Source: Gordionus sp. m RMFG-2023
Taxonomy: Eukaryota; Nematomorpha; Gordioida; Chordodea; Parachordodidae
Direction of reading: 5' to 3'
Assembly (NCBI RefSeq): GCF_954871325.1
Contig: NC_088777.1
Location: forward strand, 36,371,366-36,435,365
Length of the DNA stretch: 64,000 bases
Below, in pieces: positions 33,801 to 46,200 of this stretch. Under the pieces are notes generated by a model that was given only the letters and a program-made list of their open reading frames with translations, made no database searches and was not told where the DNA came from. The stretch's first letter is position 1; each line of letters begins with the position of its first letter. Both the position numbers and the translations under genes were made by a program.

Positions 33801-36335
33801 ATTAATTCAGCGAATAAAAAATCTGAGTAATTATTTCGCTAGATTTGGGTTCCCTCGCTATATTATCTTAGATAACGGTACTCAGTTTCTTTTTAAAAAC
33901 AACATAAAACATTTTAGATCAGCCCCTTATAGCTCCAAATCGAATTGTTTTGGAGTGTTATAAACATACGATAAAGGTGCGTTTCTATGCTGGAAGGAGA
34001 TATGGAACTCCGGACCAGTTAAATTTAGCGAATGTTTTAATTACTCACCGAAAAACTTCAAATGCAACTACCGGCAAATCCCCTGCTGAAATGATGTTTG
34101 GAAGGCTTCAAGATTAGATCAATGGAAATTATCTAGGAGGGAAACTGAAAACGCATTATGGAAACAAAAATATTATAAAGATAGGAACGTTGAGCCCCGT
34201 GAATTTGAAGAGAAACAAAGGTTTGGGTAGAAAACGAAAGGACTGCGGAATTACATGAAGGGACAGTAGTTCAACGGAAAAGTGCGATATTGTATTTGAG
34301 TCTGAGGGTATTGTAAAAAGCAAGCATGTCCCAACTGAGATATGCTCATATAACTATGACTGAGGATTTGGACAATGCAGAACACAATGGAAATACAACT
34401 ATTAAAAAAAGAGTTTCGAAACTCCCATTACGTTATCATGATGCAGGGGCGTCGCTAGCCTTTACAATCTCAGGGGGCTCAACTAAAAAAATTTTATGTG
34501 GGCGAAGCCCCCATATTTCTTAATTTGCGGGCCTTCGGCCCGCTTTTGCCCGGCTTTCAGCTGGATTTTATATTAATATATTATACTATTTTAAAATTTG
34601 CTAACATCTAAAGAATTGCAAGTGTTAAAAAAAGTTAATTAATTTATGCATATGCCTCAATTGATAATGGTTTTTAAAAACCACATAATATAATATAATT
34701 CTTAGCAACTTTACATTGACAAACGGTCATTAAACTAATATAAATCTGTTACCATTTTAGACAAATTTTTATAGAATGGACTAATAAGGGCATCAACAAT
34801 TTTTCAAAAGAAAATAAACGACCAATCCAAATCGTAAAACTATATGGTGATTAGAGCTTCCTCTTAAATGACATGATAGAAGCTAGATAAGTAATGGAGA
34901 AAATTATTGTGAGATATTAAATTTCTAAAATATTATCTTCCATTTTTAATGATATATAAACGACTACACAGTTGACAATTATTGCTTTCTAAAATATGCA
35001 ATCATATGCTCTCAGCAGCTGTAGTAATAATCTTAAATTATATAACCACACAAATAATAAATGCTGGTTAATTTGCAGTCCTAGCCATGAAACTCACGAT
35101 GTTAACTCATATCAAAATTTATTATGTTAGATAAATTGATTAAATAAAAACACTTAAAATCTTTAGAAGAAATTATGCAAATATATTGAGTTAGTTACAA
35201 GGCAAGGATGCCATATCATATTTTTTAACTATAAAATAAGAACCAGAGCGATATAATGAAAGCAATTAAGATTGTGAATATTATTGCGCACCACCTCTAG
35301 TTGGTATATTGTATCTTAAAGTAATAATAGTTTGTAATAATATCAAAAATATACTCGTATTAAAAATTTAACTCAAAACTGTTTTTCAAATAAAATAGCT
35401 TTCATAAAAACATATAAAAAAAAAAGATATCTAATTTATTACATACATTGTGGGATGAATAATACGATGTAATATTTTTATAAAAATAGATGGCGTTAAA
35501 AAATTGTATGCAAATTGTTGCTTATATTTATTATCAAAAACATTTATTAGTAAATTTTATTAAAATATTAACTGTAATATAATATATAACTATCAAATAT
35601 GTCTGTAAACGTGACATTTTATTAATATTTTATAACCAATTATATATAATAGAGGATTATAAACTATATGTCTACTTAGAAAGAAATATAATTTACTAAT
35701 TTGAACCTTGAAAATATTTTTAGGAAGTTGCATGGTAATTAAATTAAAAATGAATAATATAGTTAACTAGTGATTTTGAACTCGGCTAATTACAATATTA
35801 AATTTGTTAATTTCCAAATAATAAATGATTATATTTATTTAATTAGGGTAATTAATATTTAGTGAGTGATATTGATATTATATTTTTAAGGCAGAATTTT
35901 AGTGAAAATATAATTTATATGTATTAATCTAATCTTATAATTAAAATAGTATTCATTTAATAAAAATTTAGATAGGCTTATTAATTTCTAAATAATAAAA
36001 TTAAATCTATATATTACTTAAAAGAATTATAAAAAAAATCATTCAGGGGCTATCAAAAAAATTTATTTTTAGTTCAAGGGGATTAAGAGGCATTAAAAAA
36101 ATTTTTAGCTTCAGGAGGCTATTCAAATTTTTTGGGGGCAACGCCACTGTGATGAACTCAATTTGTAGTGGGGAGAACTGTAGTAATGTTTTAATATAAA
36201 TATAAATTGTATATTGTTGCTTTGGTACAATTTATTGTAATAGATTAAAAAGATAAACAATTTTGTAAAAGTAAATATGGATATATATTTTCTTATTGCA
36301 AATATATAATATATTTTATTACATTAAATAAACCT
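30889..36335 (+). mobile_element. Ty3/gypsy LTR retrotransposon fossil, interrupted by a DNA element
   Basis: The LTR-like ends begin TGTATTAATATAAATATAAA at 30889 and TGTTTTAATATAAATATAAA at 36187 and stay alignable for at least about 110 bp (roughly 90% identity by eye); a purine tract (GTGGGGAGAA) precedes the second. Between them, in order: a Gag-like part (about 31070-31740), protease (about 31850-32160), reverse transcriptase (about 32280-32930), RNase H (about 32930-33260) and integrase (about 33540-34350). The element is heavily broken, with a dozen or more breaks, and therefore old. A 1706-bp inverted-repeat element (34444-36149) lies between integrase and the 3' LTR. Excluding that, the original length was about 3.7 kb. 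The outer limits of the LTRs are uncertain. Confidence 0.8.
34444..36149. mobile_element. 1706-bp inverted-repeat DNA element with TGATG duplication
   Basis: The left end CAGGGGCGTCGCTAGCC and right end GGGGGCAACGCCACTG (complement CAGTGGCGTTGCCCCC) form imperfect terminal inverted repeats. The identical pentamer TGATG lies on both sides (34439-34443 and 36150-36154). The CAGxGGCGTxGC ends resemble hAT elements; a 5-bp duplication fits the minor hAT5-like group better than the usual 8 bp (inference). G+C-rich stretches near both ends contrast with an A+T-rich interior of about 1.5 kb with no transposase. It inserted into the gypsy fossil near its 3' LTR. Confidence 0.75.
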
Positions 36336-38621
36336 CTTCATTTCATTTCAATGAAATAAAAGTTTTTTAAAATTATTTACCTTTTTTATTAGCTTTCAAA
36401 CTTTTAATAGATATTTTAATTTGAGCTCAGAAAAAAACTCTAATCAAAGTTTAAAAAATAATAAGAAATAAAATTTTAAAATTATAGAAGATAAATTCAT
36501 AACTAGAGTGACATATTAACATTTTCTTTTATAATCATAAGCTATTTACTTTTATCATATAGAGGAAACGCCCTAGATGGAGGACTAGTATGTAATTAAT
36601 TACCAAAGGTAGAAGCAAATTTAGGTCATTTTTAAATATTTTGCGGAACGAATTAGAAAAGGTACCCCACTCCTCAATCAAAAACCTGGAAATCGAATCA
36701 GATCCTTATCATTTCCTTACACCTGCCTGGCTGATATCACTAAGATTCAAATTTATAATTGAAATACTTTTATTTTATAATTTTAAGTCTGTTAAGTAAA
36801 TCTTTGGTTTACTCAATGACAATATGTCATTGGCTTACTCTCGTTTTTATGTACACAGTAATAGAATAAAAATACTTTTTTTAAAAAAGTTATCCATCCA
36901 AAAGCAGCTGTATAAATGAAAAATAAAAATCGTTAAAATTATGTAAAATTCTTATGATTTCTTTAACTTTTTATTTTTATTTTACCTTATTTATATTTTT
37001 ATATTAAATGTTTAAATCCTCGACATATAATTATTCCAAATATCCTTTTGACGATAAATATGACATTAATGAGGTTATTGGCAGGTAAAATTTATCAATA
37101 TCAATTAATATCCTGATTAATTTTTTTTAAACATTATTTATTATACATGTTTGAAGAAACAAAGTTACTTATTTAAATATATTTATTTGACTTAAAAATA
37201 ATAAAACGTAAAAGATAGGAGTGTTATAAATAAATATATAAAATCATGTTTTTAATTTTTTATCTATTGGCTATATTATTGACCCCTGGGCTTAGATCAA
37301 GCAATCATTTGGATTAAAATAAAATATACATTATGTTCATTATTAAATAAATTGTATATCGAACAGCTAATATAAATGAATATCAAATACATTAGTTTGA
37401 TGCGACCTGGCCTGAATTGTCCCATTGAAATATTCTATTGGGTATTTATACTTTTTACTTGGCTTAGTTTTATAGTAGTTGTCTGCCCCATAATAATTTT
37501 TTTTATAAAGGGAAATGTAAATTAATTATCAGCAATTTTCAAAACCTTGGCCTGGCCATAATAATATTTTGAGCAATTGGTCCAGCCCAGCTCAAGTATA
37601 TTTTTTCTTTTTTTAAAAAATGCTTCACTTAACATAGGAACAAAAGTTCTTAATTTAAATGTTTTAGCATATATTAAATATAATGTAGATTTATAAGGAG
37701 CACCATATTACATTGACCTTATTGGGGGGTAGGATTTCTTCCCCCATTAAAAATTTTCCCTCTTCTTTGTTTTATTTTTCTAAAAATGGAAGAAATATAA
37801 CAAGAATTTTTTAAAATAATAAGTATATAATAATTTTTTAATATAATAATTAAATAATAATTTTTTAAAATAATGATTATAAATTCAAATTTTTTAGAAA
37901 AATGCATTTTTTTTGAAAAATATAAACCCAATTAAAAATAAAATAATGTAACCCAACCAAAGTCCTATATATATAATGAATGTGGAAAAGACAACATTTT
38001 TACAAAATTGCTAATACATATATAAAAAAATATATTAAAAATGAATTAAGCTTATACAAATTTTTATAATTTTAAGGGATTCCTTATTTTAAATATTAAA
38101 TTTATTAATTACTATTTAACTCAACAATTTTAATTGATATTATATTTAAAAAAAGGTTGTTCTGATTAATATTATTTCTGTTGAAAAATAAAACCAAGTT
38201 TAAAAAAATTTGTGAATAATAAAAATTACAAAATATTTACTTCTTTTACAAAAAATATTTGGCATTCTTAGGTAAAATTGGATAATCTTCTTTAAAAAAA
38301 TAAATAGATTTTTGCTCGGAAAATTTTTGAAAGTTATTTTCACACTGTATAAAACATTTATAAGTATTAAATATCATAATTAAAATAATAAATGGGACGG
38401 GGGGGGGGGGTGGTAATACACCACATGAGGGGGGGGGGGGGAGAAAAATATTTTTTTAAAAAAAATTATTTTCGATCTCACATTAGAAATTTCCGGGCCC
38501 AGTAAACTCAAATTAATAACTTATTTTTTCAATAGCCCTTTATCATGACATCTATCCCTTAATAATTTATTTGAAAAAGTATACCTATTATGCTACCCAC
38601 AACTTGAATTGAGTTATTATA

Positions 38622-38822
38622 GTGTTGTCAAAGCCCGATTTGGGTCGATTTTTAAAAACGGCCCGATTAAGATCTTATCCAAAATAATAATAATAGAGAT
38701 TTGGAAAATGAAGGTGTAAACTTTTCTGCCATCTATGAGCAAAATCTTCAGGCTTACATAATATTGTCTAAAATTTTAATCGGACCACTTTTGAAAATAG
38801 GCCCAAATCGGCCTTTCTAATA
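38622..38822. repeat. Palindromic TA-type MITE, copy 4
   Basis: The left end GTGTTGTCAAAGCCCGATT is preceded by TA (38620-38621), followed by ATTTTTAAAAACGGCCCGATT. The right arm contains the inverse motifs (GCCATCTATGAGCAAAATC, CTTACATAATATT, AAATCGGCCTTT). The right end is decayed, so the limit is approximate. Confidence 0.6.
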
Positions 38823-40969
38823 AAACGAAAGTTATAAGTGATGTTAATAATATTATTATTTATATTATAATTTACCCCTTAAACAATCTGCACATTTTTG
38901 GATGAATTAGGGAAACCCAAATTTTAACCAATGAAAATATTTTAAAAAAATTAAACTATTTATCCCTAACAAGATGGTAGTATTATCAAATTTTATATAA
39001 ATTAGCAAAAGTTGTAGGAAAGTAATGGAGCTAAAAGCTATTTATAAAATAATGTAAAAGGTTACCTTTTATATTTATCGGGAAATGCGATTATATTATA
39101 AAATTGTTATATGTTACTTAAATATTTACAATCTTCAAATATAAATTTGGAGAAGTTCTTTCATATTTTGAAACACCAATTAATTATATAAAAGTTTTTC
39201 GAAATCTAAAATTTAAGTTTAACTAAGTGTGAGAAGTATAAAAATTATTTTTTGATGAGCTTTGCCAAGATAGAAGGTTGCAAAGTCAATAAAATTTTTA
39301 AAAAGACACCAAAATAAAGTAAATTTGCTGATGAATAAATATAATAAATTAATTTATCGTTTCCGTCAACATTTTTGCTAAGAAATAGAAAAATTGGAGA
39401 CAATATAAGACTTGACAAAGTTTATATTAAAAGAGTACCAGTAGTGTTTATAATGTTGGCACACATCATATTTAGGGGATCCGTTTTGGTGATTAAATGG
39501 GTCCGAGTTTTTTTTTGCTATTTGCTATTTGCATTTCGGATTTCATTTTATTGTTAATTTTAAATTTGGATTATTGTTTTTTGCTAATTTATTTTGCACG
39601 TGTCCCACTCCCAAAATAAAATCCTGGATATGTTACTATTAGCACTACATGTCTTCCTTCTTGAAAATACCTACAACAGTCATAATTTATATTAATTAAG
39701 TGCAATAACTTTTTGGTATTGTTTCAAATAATTTTAAATATAAATACAATACAATTATATTTTTACATAAATAAATGATTTTTATTTTACTTTCTTTTTA
39801 TACTCAATACCGGATGGCTCAAAAAAATCTTGCTTTTTAAAAATATTTTATCTTTAAAGACAAACCACTCGTTTCTAATAAAAGAAATTAATTTAATTAA
39901 AGAAATTTTTTTTTAGAAAATTGAGATTAAGAATACTAATATTTGGTAAAAAAAAACTCAAGAGCCTCAATTGTTTTTTTTAAAAAACGGGCTATGTAGG
40001 TTCATTGTGTTTCTTTCCTTAAACATTATCGCAAAATAAAATATTCAGTGAATTTTAATATTAACCGATGACCCTTTTGTTAAAATTCTTTTTAATTTTC
40101 GTTATCCAATATATATAATCTCCGTAATCAAGAAATGAACGTTTTCATATAATCTTAATGTTATTTACTAAAATGTTATCTAGGAATGAAGGAAAAATAA
40201 ATATATACTAAAATATTTTAATTTTTTTTATCAGTTATTTTTCTCTTTAATACAAATAGTGTTTATTTTTATTTTATTAGAAATTTTTTTAAAATTTTTT
40301 TTATAAATCAGATTCGATCCCCAGACTTAACATTTCATCGGCACACGTTCCCACTCATCCCCTTCTATTTTAAATTTTGTACAATTCTTCTTATATATGA
40401 AACTATATTTTGATAAAGTAATTTAATTATATCAATATTTATTTTGACAAATGCAAATAATAGAATTCCAAGATTAAAAACCATATTAAATTAACCAAAT
40501 TAAAATATTCACAAGAAGTTAAATAATATATTCTTAATTTCTTTTTTCTCTTTAATTTACAATTGATAAGAACATTAGTCTCAATATCTATAGTAATCAT
40601 TAAGACTTACACTAAAATTTTAAGCTTAAAATCAGCCACCACTCACCCTTAAAGAAATTATATTATTTTTTAGTTCTCGGGTATAGGCTTTTGTTTTGTC
40701 CAACTTCTTTTGTTATTAGCCTATGGACGTTTTAACAACAGTTCTCGGACTGTTGTGCGTACAAGTACGTGCGGCTTGCCCACAAACGTGTTAAGGGCTC
40801 CTCATTTTTCTCCCCCCAAATTAAATATCCAGTTTGATGGACTTTGGAAAACCTAGCGTAGCTCTGTTGTTTCCACAACTAGAGGACGAAAACTCTTTCA
40901 TCACGTATCACGTAATATTTATTTTTTTTATTGGAAGCTCTAGGTTTGGAATAAAAAATTCAAAATTAT

Positions 40970-41430
40970 TATTGGTTGGCCAGGTTTGAAAATTTTTTTT
41001 AAAAATTATAATGGGTAAGTTTGGATGGAAAATATTTTTATAAATTATATTAGGCTGGGCTTGGGAAAAATTTTTCAAATTATTATCAACTTGGACTCTT
41101 GGAATTTTTTTTATTATAAATATGGATCAGACATTGACCTAAAACATTTTTTTTTTGTAGGCCTGGGCTCGGCGATCAAAAAACTAAGGCCCATATTTTA
41201 TTCCAGTTAACTACCAAAATTATTATGATCTTTGGTTGGGGTTGGGGAAATTTTTTCAAAATTATTATGGCCTTGGGCCTTGGTTGGGAATTTTTTCAAT
41301 ATTAAATATTAGGAGGCGATCAGTAATATTTTGACAAATAATATTGATATGGGTATCAAGTAAAATCTTTAAATATATTTTGACTCAAAACATAGCATTT
41401 GTTTTAATGGATTGGACCTGGTCTGAAGGA
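40970..41430. repeat. Array of decayed G+C-rich/A-T-run repeats
   Basis: Repeated units of G+C-rich words (GGCCAGG, GGCTGGGCTTGGG, GGCCTGGGCTCGG, GGCCTTGGGCCTTGG, GGACCTGGTC) alternate with A/T runs. The texture matches the subterminal regions of the CAGAGACCTGCAG hAT family, but no ends or duplication are visible; I infer a decayed relative. Confidence 0.4.
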
Positions 41431-42221
41431 GGGGAGGGGGTTATAAAGAATAAAAATTGTATATTATTTTCAAATAACAGGTAACAACTATCATAAGAGT
41501 AAGGAGAAAATTCTCATTCCCCATCATTTTTGACGGGCTCAGCAATGCTGACTAACGGGAGCTCTGGTATTCTTAGTTATATATTTTTCATTTTGCCCAT
41601 TAAGAAAGAAGGGTCATCATACTTTAAATTAAGAATATCTTATGAGGTGTAATTCAAAAATTTACCTCATTTTCTCCTAAATTTTAATATTTTTATAAAG
41701 TATATTTAGTACCATATACACAAACTAATTACCCTTCAACCCCGTCATTCTTGACGGGTTATTAGCTAGTATTATATGTAATTTGCCAAAATGAATTTAC
41801 CTGATTAATTCTATAATAAATTCATTTTAGATGACATAAAAACAAGAATTTGCTAATAATGCCCTCAGGGGATCTCAATATATGTGCAACCAAATAGAGA
41901 AATCAGATGCTAATATTGAAATAATTAACGATGAAAAATGCCATTATGTTTGATTTTAAGTTTAAATAATCTTTAAAGTTCCTAAAATTCAATAATAAAA
42001 AATACTAACCCACTTCAGTTGTTAGTTCCACTCTCAACATCATTGTTGAAGTTTTAAATCAAATACCAAAACTAAGACAGTCAAATATATAATAAAATAA
42101 AGCGAATAAAGAAGCAAAGGAATAAAATATTTTCACTTAATTACAATGAATAGATTGCAATATTAAGATTAGATTAATTACAAAAAATTAATTCTTTAAA
42201 AAAATTTAAAGGTTTCGACTA

Positions 42222-42440
42222 GTGTTGTTAAATGGCTCGATTTTAGCCGATTTTTAAAAACGGCTAACTCAAAATTATAGCCAGGAAAATATTGCCTAAT
42301 TGTCGAGATTTCGCCAATAGATGTTCAATACTATGTGCCATCTATGAGCAAAATCTCTAGGCTTGCATAATATTTTTCTGGATAAATTATTGAGTTAGCC
42401 GTTTTTAAAAATCGGCTCAAATCGAGCCATTTAACAACAC
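42222..42440. repeat. Palindromic TA-type MITE, copy 5 (best preserved)
   Basis: A 219-bp element with nearly perfect terminal inverted repeats: GTGTTGTTAAATGGCTCGAT on the left and ATCGAGCCATTTAACAACAC on the right, both flanked by TA (42220-42221 and 42441-42442). The inverted repeat extends with interruptions over most of the element (CCGATTTTTAAAAACGGCTA and TAGCCGTTTTTAAAAATCGG). No coding capacity. The TA duplication points to Tc1/mariner-type mobilisation. Confidence 0.85.
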
Positions 42441-42470
42441 TAGTTCCGACTCTCAATTTTTTAAATAATA

Positions 42471-42754
42471 ATTGTACCCAAAAAAATTGGTTTTAATTCG
42501 CCATCTAAATCAAATTGGTTTTTATTTCTCTACATTGGTTCTGGGCGGTCTTTCCTTTATAATTAAATACATAACTGAGCTCCTATATCCACATATCACA
42601 ATTTTTTAATTGCTCATTGTATCCAAAAAAATTGATTTTAATTCGCCATCTCAAATTGGTTTTTATTTCTCTACATTGGTTCTGGGCGGTCTTTCCTTTA
42701 TAATTAAATTCATAACTGAGCGCCTATATCCACATATCACAATTTTGTAATTGC
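42471..42754. repeat. Tandem duplication of about 145 bp
   Basis: Unit 1 starts ATTGTACCCAAAAAAATTGG at 42471; unit 2 starts ATTGTATCCAAAAAAATTGA at 42616. Both contain CATTGGTTCTGGGCGGTC and CTATATCCACATATCACAA. A few substitutions and one four-base indel separate them. It lies immediately beside the MITE copy. Confidence 0.9.
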
Positions 42755-43077
42755 TTACAAACTGGTCTTGCATAATCATTATATATTTTAAATTAGCTTT
42801 TAATTAACATATGAACTTCATTGGCACAATTTGGTATATTTTTCATGTTATTTATTGTATTCCTTTATCATTTGTTTGCAGTATCCAAATAATTTCAAAT
42901 TAAATTTTTATTATCTAAGTTGTCGTTTACTAAGATTTTTACAGGTAATTTATGAATATCCAAGAATTTTGATAAGACATGCGGGAATGAGTAATGAGAT
43001 ATAGCATATTCGTCATATAGCATATTCGTCATATAGAAATTTGCTAAATACCAAATTTAATTAAAATGCAAAAAGAC

Positions 43078-43268
43078 CCATTTATTTTTTAATATATTTA
43101 TTAACGGAATCACGCGGTCACCTCCAATATTCTGCCTATATCATCCCCGATAGTACGGGATCACCTGAGTGGCTTTGAAAAAAACATGGTCCTTGCTGGA
43201 TTTGAACCCAGGATATCAGGTTAGTGATGTGATACACTCACTCAACCGACTAGGCCACAGACTCTCTC
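43078..43268 (-). mobile_element. tRNA-derived SINE-like element
   Basis: On the minus strand the head reads GTGGCCTAGTCGGTTGAGTG, with an RNA polymerase III A box (TGGCCTAGTCGG, 43246-43257), and 37 bases on a B box (GGTTCAAATCC, 43198-43208). The clover-leaf stems are imperfect, so it is not a functional tRNA gene. A unique body of about 100 bp follows (ACTCAGGTGATCCCGTACTA, GGTGACCGCGTGATTCCG), and it ends in an A-rich tail (AATAAATATATTAAAAAATA). This is the usual SINE layout. No target duplication was established. Confidence 0.65.
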
Positions 43269-46200
43269 TAAAACAACAATATTTTTTGAATATAAGGGTA
43301 AAATTGCAACGCTATCTAATATTTTAATAAAACACATAAAAAAATCAATAATGTTCAACGCTATTTACATTACCCTTCAGGAAATGGAGTGGGAGGGGGG
43401 CTTTTGTGTACATCAATGATACTATATTTAACTAAATATAATTAAAGTTTAGAACTTGACCTCATAGTTATTATAACAATCTCCAAAATATTTATCAATA
43501 GACTTATCAGATTGATAGATAAAAACCAAATTAAAATTTATTTATAGGATGATATAAACTAAAATTGAGGGCACTTAATATTTCTAGCAATAAAATCGAA
43601 AGTTTTTAATTACATATTAATTAATTTTTTAAGTAAAAAAATTTATGTCTTAAAAATGAATTTAGAAACATAATTGCACCTGTTCTTTCTTCTTATGTTT
43701 TTTCTTACAGTTTTCTTCTATAAATAATTAATGATACATGTTTTTGTGACAAAATCAAAAAATAGAATGGGAAAAAATAAAATAAAAGAGATAAAATAAA
43801 GAAAAGGAAAAAAATATAAGGAATTTAAAAGTTATTTTTTTTTATTATTTTGCCATGTTTCGTGGTCAGTATATTTATTTGTTCTAATTTATTCCCATCA
43901 TTATTAAATCAATTTTTTTTATAGAAATTCGTTACCAAGGACAGAAAATAAATTTATTTTTAATTTATGAGTAATATAAATTGTAATATTTTGATTAAAT
44001 TAAAACGAAGATTATGTCGAATTTTGAATATATTTAAAAAATAGATTGATATATTAAATAATTACTAATATTAATATATATATATATATAATAAACAAAA
44101 AGGCAGAGGGAATTCGCCCAAAAATATGATTAAATTTAGCTAGTTGTATCCTCTAAATTTTATTATCAATCCTATAATAGCTAAAATTACAAAATATTTG
44201 CTAAAATAACTCTTCCCACCCCCTTCCAAGAGTTAACACGATACAACATTTATATTTTCCTGGAATATTTTTTTTAATCTCGAAGCTCTTTTTTTTGTAA
44301 ATTCGCACTAGCGCTTAATATCATTTAATATTTTAATATAAAAACAAAATTTATCTCCTAAAATCTACTGATAAAAATGTTCGGGCTAATATCATGGTGA
44401 AAATTTGAATCATTTCATTTCAAAAGGTACTTAACCAGTATCACTTTTAAGAATCGCAGTAACTCAGAAAATTACCCTTAGTCATCAGTAAGTATCCATT
44501 TTATAATTCAATCATTATATTGTAATTTTTGGGGGAGGGGGCTCAAACTTTGGAAGGGGGGGGGGTCTTGAAAAAACATTTCTATTTATTATTCTTTTCA
44601 CTGTTTTTAAACTTTTTCTATCTTTACCACTCCATTCTTATTTGTTGGCTTTTTTTCTTTCTTTTTTTGAAATGATTTGCAAATTAATTTTAGGCAAATC
44701 TGCTAATTATTATTTTCAAACAACTATATCTTCTTAAATTACTAATACATCTGATACTAATAAGATGACTTGTGGAAATTTGGAATAATGTAGAATATTT
44801 CTTTATAAATATTTTCGATATCTCGATTTTTCAAATTTCTTTGAATAATTATGATTTGATTGAAGTTGTGGATGTGTTCATGAAATTAGTTATTTTATTC
44901 TTCATTGATTTAAAATGGGTTGTTTTAAAAAAAATATTTTCTTAACAATCGTAAAATTAGGTTGTTCGTGAATTATGATTCATTCTTCATGCGCATATAC
45001 AATATAATTTCCATCTAATTAGGTTTAAGATAAATTAAGTGATTTTTTTAAAGAAATCGATTTAGGTAAATGACGGAAGAAAGCAAGAAAGAGAGAGAAG
45101 GAAGGAAAGAAAATATATGAATAGACATCATAAAGATGAATAAATCAACTAAATTAAGGTGGGAAAGGGGCAGAGTAATATTTTGAAGATAAGTTGAATT
45201 ATCTACAATTTTTTAAAAATAATATATAGTCTTAATATAATTTCACAACTTTAAAAAAATCTTTTTCTTTTTATATTTAAATGCAAATTTTCTTATCCCT
45301 TTCATTCCAACGAATCTTACAAACATATTTGATATATTAAATAATAATAGTAATTTTTGACTGAAAACTGTCATAAATGAATATATAATTCTTTATATTA
45401 TATTATTACGATTTTTTTCTCTCATACTTTAAAATACCCCCAGAAACTATCTAAAATCTCTTTTTTGTTTTTGTCTAAAGTGAAAATATATATGCAGATA
45501 TCTATAAGTATAATTAAATCAACTTTTTTCGGCGATTACATTTCATACTGGACTAATAAGTATAATTAAATCAACTTTTTTCGGCGATTACATTTCATAC
45601 TGGACTACTTTGCTTTGTGGAATTTCTGCACTCATTTTATTTCCAACTATAAATATATTATATTAACAGAAAATAACTCCTATATATTATCTATACTGTC
45701 CCATCCTATATTTATCCATCGAGCAGCAAATAATATATGAGATTTAAGGTAGTCTCGAGACCGGTTCCTATATATTATGGATCTAGAATCTGGAATCTAT
45801 AAAATTATATGGTGTTATTTAATTTTTAATAAAATACTACCTTTGAATGCTAATATTTCTTTTGTAAATCCTCTCCAACAAACATCACCTTAGAATCTAT
45901 TTCCAAAATTTAAGTTATGGATGGCATATAAATCATTATTAATGATTTTTTTTGAATAAAAGTCACGATTTAATTGCTTGTATTTAAATAATTATTAGTT
46001 TTATTTTATTTTTTAATTATATATGATTTAATATATTTATCTTATTAATAAGTAATCACACATCTTATAATATATAATCTTTCAAAACGTCAATACAAAT
46101 AATAAAAAAATATAATGATAAAAATTTGAAAAATATAATTAGGGATTGCACATTCTAGTAGGAAAAATACTAAAAATAAAATATATATAACAATTTATAT

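Larger units (their letters stand above)
36336..42221. other. Non-coding stretch with repeats
   Basis: No supported gene. It contains one MITE copy (38622-38822), two long G runs (38399-38410 and 38429-38441), G+C-rich decayed repeat blocks at about 37395-37615 and 40970-41430, and a small G+C-richer segment at 40723-40800 discussed under findings. The rest is featureless A+T-rich DNA. Confidence 0.45.

Noticed and set aside
43190-43262. A possible tRNA gene on the minus strand.
   Set aside because: A and B boxes are present, but the acceptor stem does not pair and the T stem is irregular; a body and A-rich tail follow, so SINE is the better call.
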